This document shows positions 59,500 to 64,000 of a stretch of DNA of 64,000 nucleotides, one piece after another. The DNA is from Hormiphora californensis. Its lineage: Eukaryota; Ctenophora; Tentaculata; Cydippida; Pleurobrachiidae. Position numbers and translations under genes: made by a program. Position 1 is the stretch's first letter. The number at the start of each line of letters is the position of its first letter. Location: the NCBI GenBank assembly GCA_020137815.1, contig CM035355.1:1884774-1948773 (forward strand). The letters run 5' to 3'. The notes under the pieces were generated by a model. The model was not told the DNA's origin. It worked only from the letters and a program-made list of their open reading frames with translations, and searched no databases.

Positions 59500-60493
59500 C
59501 CTAAGTTTTAGTAGGTGCTGCGTCATATTGACACTCTGTGTGTGTGTGTGTGTTCGAGACTGACATTGGGTTTTGTAATTGTAGGACAGGTTGCAGTATC
59601 ATGGTATCACCCTAATGTTAGTATGACAGTTTGCTCAGTTTTGGGAGAGATTTTAGATTTTTGCGTAACTTGAGCGGCTCAAATTGAGCCAGCCAAAGAT
59701 TTTTCTAGAATTTTGGTAGGGACACGTCAGTCAGAATTGTAGAGAGGTGATATGAGGGGTGTATTCTAGAATTCTGAGCTAAAATATGTGATTTTATAAT
59801 TTATATCTCAGGTTTTTGTAGCACAGAAAAATGTCTTCTTTCCTGTTTTATCGGCTACGTGACGGTGGGTGACAAATTCATGACTCTGAGTTTCCGGGAT
59901 TCATTCCTCTGCGTGTGTGTGTGATCTGATGGATCCACCTCCGCGTGGGAGAGAATTTGCCAGCCGAATCCCTGTTCTGAGAAGGGTGCGCGCGGTGAGG
60001 TCTACATGGTAGGAGCCGCGCGTTACATCAGGTCTATTGCACAAGTATTTGAAGGGGCAGCAGCTCTGGGGGGATCATGATGATGACGAGACTTGCTGCA
60101 CCACCTAACACCTGGTTAATTAAAGGGTAAATAACAACGATTCAATTCTTTAAAGTGACGTCAAATAAACATCAGAAAGAAACACATTATTAAGTTGAAA
60201 TCAAAAAGTAAAAACTCTGGCTAGTGGCAACCCTCTCACTCTGACGTTGTCAATTCTCTCTTCGGAGATTAATGATTATTATAATTCTGATCAGAAAATA
60301 TGATAATTAAGTTTCCTTCTAGAAGCGTCTCTTTCTCGCTATATTACACTGAGGTCACTTCTCAAATAGTTAGTATCGCATTATCACAAGTTTTTAAACT
60401 GTATCAATCATGTTCCACTTTGCGAATCTCTAAAGTTTGAAACTGGAAATTCCAGTGGAATGCTTAGTCTGAAAACACGCACACATAACTCCC
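59500..60493. other. Intergenic between convergent genes
   Basis: About 1 kb with no supported exon. A GC-richer patch (about 59930-60030, GCGCGCGG) lies in otherwise AT-rich sequence. It must contain the 3' untranslated region of the PH-domain gene. Confidence 0.5.
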
Positions 60494-62541
60494 TCAGTTC
60501 TGATAAATCACCCCATAAGACCTCCCATTCTCATCCTTCCCATTAGTTAGAGGAAGGGTTGGCGGCGATAATGTTGAAAATGTTTTCTGCAACTTTTCAA
60601 TTCCGTTTAGCCACTTTCTTGAGCACTCAGCATTGTCAGCGTGGAGCATGTATGTAGCAAACTCAGTTTTTAACCTGATGGAGGGAGAAGGATATAAAAT
60701 ACAGTGATATAAATTATTACTAGATAGGCTCACTGGCTAAGGGGATAAGATGTTGGTAAAATAGGGACCGATACCTAACGTGTGCTCCTGCTGTAAATTG
60801 AATTTGGAGTCTAGCTATTATTGAACAGCAATTGGATGCTATAAATAACTACGATCTCTGCAGGGCAGTGGTGACTCCTTATATGTTAAAATTTAATGCA
60901 TTCTTCTTGATATTAGAATGCTTTATAGCATGTTGTGAAATTAGTGCTGATAAGATTTGTGGGCTTACTTTCGGGGTTTTGGGTTTGGTAATCTTAGTCC
61001 TTCTCACGATTTATTGAATTCCAAAATTACCATGCATTTGCGGAAAAACTTCTATATTTAGAAGTGTTTCCACAAATACAGAAGCTTTCAGACTTTCGGG
61101 TTTTGATGATCTAAATCATTATCAGCCCCTGCTCAAGAGATAAAACAATGGAATTCCTCTCCACCAGTCTGGAATCCAATTGACGTCATACATAGAGAGA
61201 TAAGACACATTTGATAAACACATTCACAATACCACGCTAATATAAAATTACAAAATGTTTAGGTTGTGTCTTGGTGACGCCAGATATAAACCAAGCTGAC
61301 CTGAACTGAGTATCGTTGATTAAATCACATGACTGTATCTCCGACACGACTATTTGTCCCAGTCTATCTGGCCCGTTGTAGAATGATATCACTGGTACGA
61401 TATTCCCAACACCGTGATCCTCTAGCTCAAACCACCGGGACTTGTACAAACTGAATGGGGGTTTGGGGTTAAGGAATATTGTAAGAACTGAGAAGGGGGT
61501 TGGAGTCAAGGAATCTTGTAAAAAATGGGGGGGGGTTGGAGTTAGGGAATCTTGTAAAAATGGGGAGGGGCAGAGGGGGGGTTTGGACGAGATAGTAGAG
61601 ATCAATGAGCGTCAGGGCCGGGGAGCTAGGAATGAAAGATAAGGTGTGATGATTCATATACCATTCACTCACTCCCTCCCTCTCCCTCTCTCTCCCCCTC
61701 TGACGTAAAGCTGCTAGCCTTGTGATTCTCGAATCTCAATGCGGGTGTGTATTATATGGGAGTCTGTGTGTGTTATAATTCCGTGAGATTCCATGGCATT
61801 AAATGGAGCTCTTTCCCCACGCACAGAAAAAAGCTAAAAATCCCATGCGATGCGGATCACAGTGCAGGAGACTGATATTTTCACTAAAAAAAGGTTATAA
61901 AACATACTTGAATGTTCCAGATCGAAGGGCCAGGTTGCCTCTCAGAGACACTTGGTATCGGAGGAAGAGGTTCTCTTCTTGGCATTTGGCCAGCATTTCC
62001 TGAGTATGGAGGAACATCTCTCGCTTCATTTGCAGCTGAAACAGATGGAGGGGGTTTTAGTAAACGGGTTAGTTTTGGTAATGAAATTACCCCTCAACAC
62101 CAGCATAATAGGGGTTACTTTGTAACCAAGTGATTGTTTCTATCAATTGTATACAAGTAGTGTTCCGTGATTGAGCTCAAGAGGTATATCATGGGGCAAT
62201 TGTGTAGTGAGTAAGGTCTGGCAAATGATACATATCTAAATGTAGGGTACGTATATGGTGTCAACTATCATACATCTCTTATTACTCCATACCTATATTC
62301 TCTCGAACTAACTACACACTCGGCCCACCGTGTCCAATTCTAAATATGTAGGGATCAAATCATTGAACAAAGGAGTCGGTAACGGCCGGTGACCTCTCCT
62401 GCGTGCAAACCCAGTGCACTAATAATTGCTCTCCAGAACCCCCTTACAGTGTGAGCTCCACAGTGCACTAAGTGCACGAGGGTTCCACATTATTTTACCA
62501 CATTGGTGGCCCTGCTACTCAGGCGTCATTATATTGCAGGT

Positions 62542-62614
<73 letters not shown>

Positions 62615-63755
62615 CTGGAGGTAGTAACGCTATAATGGCGAGGGGCCATTGTCAAAGGAGTGATCCGAGAGAGAGTGAGTGATTAGAGAGAGAGAGAGAG
62701 AGTATGAGTGAATGAGAGGGAGAAGAGAGGGAGAGTTTGTGTGTGAGGAAGAAAGCTGGACACTCTACAAATTTGTTAGAGATGTGAAGAACATGAATGG
62801 GGCGTGTACCATCTAAATCACAAGCCGGGAGCTTGCAAATTATTTCTTCCCCTCAATTCTCAATCTATTCTCTCTGACAGACTCTCACTCTCCATCTCCA
62901 TCTCTCTCCCTCTCTCTACTCCGGCTCCATTACTGTATAATACCTCGGCAAGCTGCGTTTGAATGTTCTCCATTTTTAGTTGATACGAAGCGAGCTCCCC
63001 GGATTTTTTCTCCACTGTAGCCTCGGACAACTCCAATTCTTTCTTCAATTCCAAATACTCAGCAGTTTCAATCACTTTAATAGCCTGAAACAACGGGCCG
63101 ATATACTATATAATGAGAAGCAATGACATGTTTAGTTAGTAGACATGATAAGTGAGGACAGGGATTTAACAAAAACAAAATAAAATAGATAATCATTAAT
63201 CGCTCCAGAAAATAAAACTAAACCATTAACACTGATTAAGATTACCTTATTCTTGCACTGTTCGGTAAACCGTTCCAGTATTGAATCATGTCTCTCCTTC
63301 CACTCCTCTACCTCCGCCTCCACTGAATCTTGTCTAGTCTGGCACTCTGCCAAACTCCTCACCAGTCTCTTATTCTCCACAGCAAGGAGCCTCAACTTCT
63401 GTTTATCCCTCGTGGTGCAGGGTCGTGGGTATGATTTGCAGGACGTGGAACTGACAGAGACACGGGAACGCAAGATCTGGGACTGAACCACCAAAACTTT
63501 CTCTGGTGGCCAGCTTTTGGGTCCCCATCCTTTTTTGGAAGCTCTTCTTTCGGAGGGAGTCTTTAAATTTGGAGAAGAAGTTGATTTTATGTTTGATGTT
63601 CTTGTTAGCTGGATCACTTGATTCGGTACTGTTGCTAGTGTCGATGAATCTACCATACTGTTGCTACAGCTATCTCGGCCAGTGGAGCTGCACTTGAGCA
63701 TGCTACTTGTAAAGCTACCGTAGGATGTAGAAGCAGGACAATTCGTTGTGACCTC
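60494..63755 (-). CDS. Coiled-coil protein with C-terminal PH domain, 5' end uncertain
   Basis: Minus-strand exons 63246-63755, 62944-63084, 61908-62035, 61301-61450 and 60494-60674 join in phase. The first visible exon has a Ser/Thr/Lys-rich basic region (SSPNLKTPSERRASKKG), then coiled coil (LRLLAVENKRLVRSLAECQ). Exons 2-3 continue the coiled coil (LKKELELSEATVEKKSGEL; LQMKREMFLHTQEMLAKC). Exons 4-5 form a pleckstrin-homology fold: SRWFELEDHG, ISFYNGPDRLGQIVVSEI, FATYMLHADNAECSRKWLNGI, with the invariant Trp of the C-terminal helix. PH domains bind phosphoinositides or proteins at membranes. The first exon begins at an acceptor (TTTACCAG), so upstream exons lie outside or near the window edge. 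I cannot name the family. Confidence 0.75.
61453..61570 (-). repeat. Tandem repeat at the acceptor of the PH exon 4
   Basis: About three units of 35-47 bp (GGGGTTGGAGTTAGGGAATC, TTGTAAAAAATGGGG). On the minus strand each unit has CTAAC and ATTTTTTACAAGATTCC, which resembles the real junction CATTCAG|TTTGTACAAGTCC, so the units look like decayed copies of this 3' splice site. Confidence 0.6.
62541..62612. repeat. (TG)n microsatellite
   Basis: About 35 TG units with one TATG interruption, in an intron of the PH gene. A GA-rich stretch follows at 62666-62750. Confidence 0.92.
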
Positions 63756-63853
63756 CTGGTAAAGAAAGAGTCCTGGTTGTGCGATGTGAACACCTGGCTA
63801 CAAATTCTAACTGATGCAGCAAAATGCATGGCTGTATACAGGTAAGCCAAGTA

Positions 63854-63927
63854 AAAGCCATGTTTTGCACTTTTGTGGAGCTCTAACATTTGCTCAGTGC
63901 TCCTCAAAAAGCACAAAACATGGCTTC
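63854..63927. repeat. Short inverted repeat
   Basis: AAGCCATGTTTTGC and GCACAAAACATGGCTT flank about 42 bp that contain a second small inverted pair (GTGGAGCTCTAA). It may be a small MITE or an RNA hairpin; the end of the window prevents a decision. Confidence 0.45.
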
Positions 63928-64000
63928 TTCTTCTTGCTGTATGAGGCAGGCGCTCTCGACGCACAACCAGACCCCTTTCTTACCAGGGTGGGGCCGGGGT

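Overview
This is eukaryotic (metazoan) genomic DNA, not bacterial. The genes are split into many short exons with canonical GT/AG junctions. The products are animal families: a full-length ABCA-type ABC transporter, rhodopsin-like GPCRs, an LDLa-repeat receptor with an LGR/RXFP-like 7TM domain, a MATH-MATH-BTB protein and a coiled-coil/PH protein. Single-exon GPCRs, abundant (GA)n, large fold-back elements and MITEs suggest a repeat-rich, probably marine, invertebrate. I cannot name the phylum from sequence alone.

Layout. Bases 1-1838 (minus) hold the 5'-incomplete part of an MFS transporter. A 100-N gap (1858-1957) and about 650 bp of homopolymer-rich, poor-quality sequence follow. Bases 3717-50961 (minus) are one giant ABCA gene that I could resolve into 43 exons. 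Splice phases agree at every junction except around exons 28/29. Its introns house other genes, all on the plus strand: a small secreted cysteine-rich (PAN-like) protein (9181-9605), a class A GPCR (15315-16325), a LINE-type ORF1 (16916-17953), the LDLa-GPCR (34532-38053) and a tandem cluster of one broken and two intact divergent 7TM genes (40240-43208). Head-to-head with ABCA is a plus-strand coiled-coil gene (51725-59417, 11 exons). One of its introns holds the minus-strand MATH-MATH-BTB gene (54237-57636). A minus-strand coiled-coil/PH gene (60494-63755, 5' end uncertain) closes the window.

Repeats are the most remarkable part. There are at least five large inverted-repeat (fold-back) elements: 6181-7541, 9729-14423 (a GGCGCC-rich 4.7 kb element with perfect terminal repeats and an 8-bp target duplication), 30128-33423, 39389-40189 and 55754-57322. 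The last makes up about 98% of the only intron of the MATH-BTB gene. A short TA-flanked MITE family occurs three times.

Many tandem arrays in the ABCA gene do not sit randomly in introns. They begin at, or contain copies of, the exon/intron junctions. In the intron between exons 33 and 34 the 5' splice site has been amplified about 10 times in a 68-bp minisatellite, and the 3' splice site about 33 times in a 39/40-bp minisatellite. Similar junction-anchored duplications occur at exons 8, 23, 28, 34 (donor), 35, 36, 37 and 39 and in the PH gene. This recurrent splice-site amplification, with the fold-back that constitutes an intron, is what I consider the most novel signal in the window.
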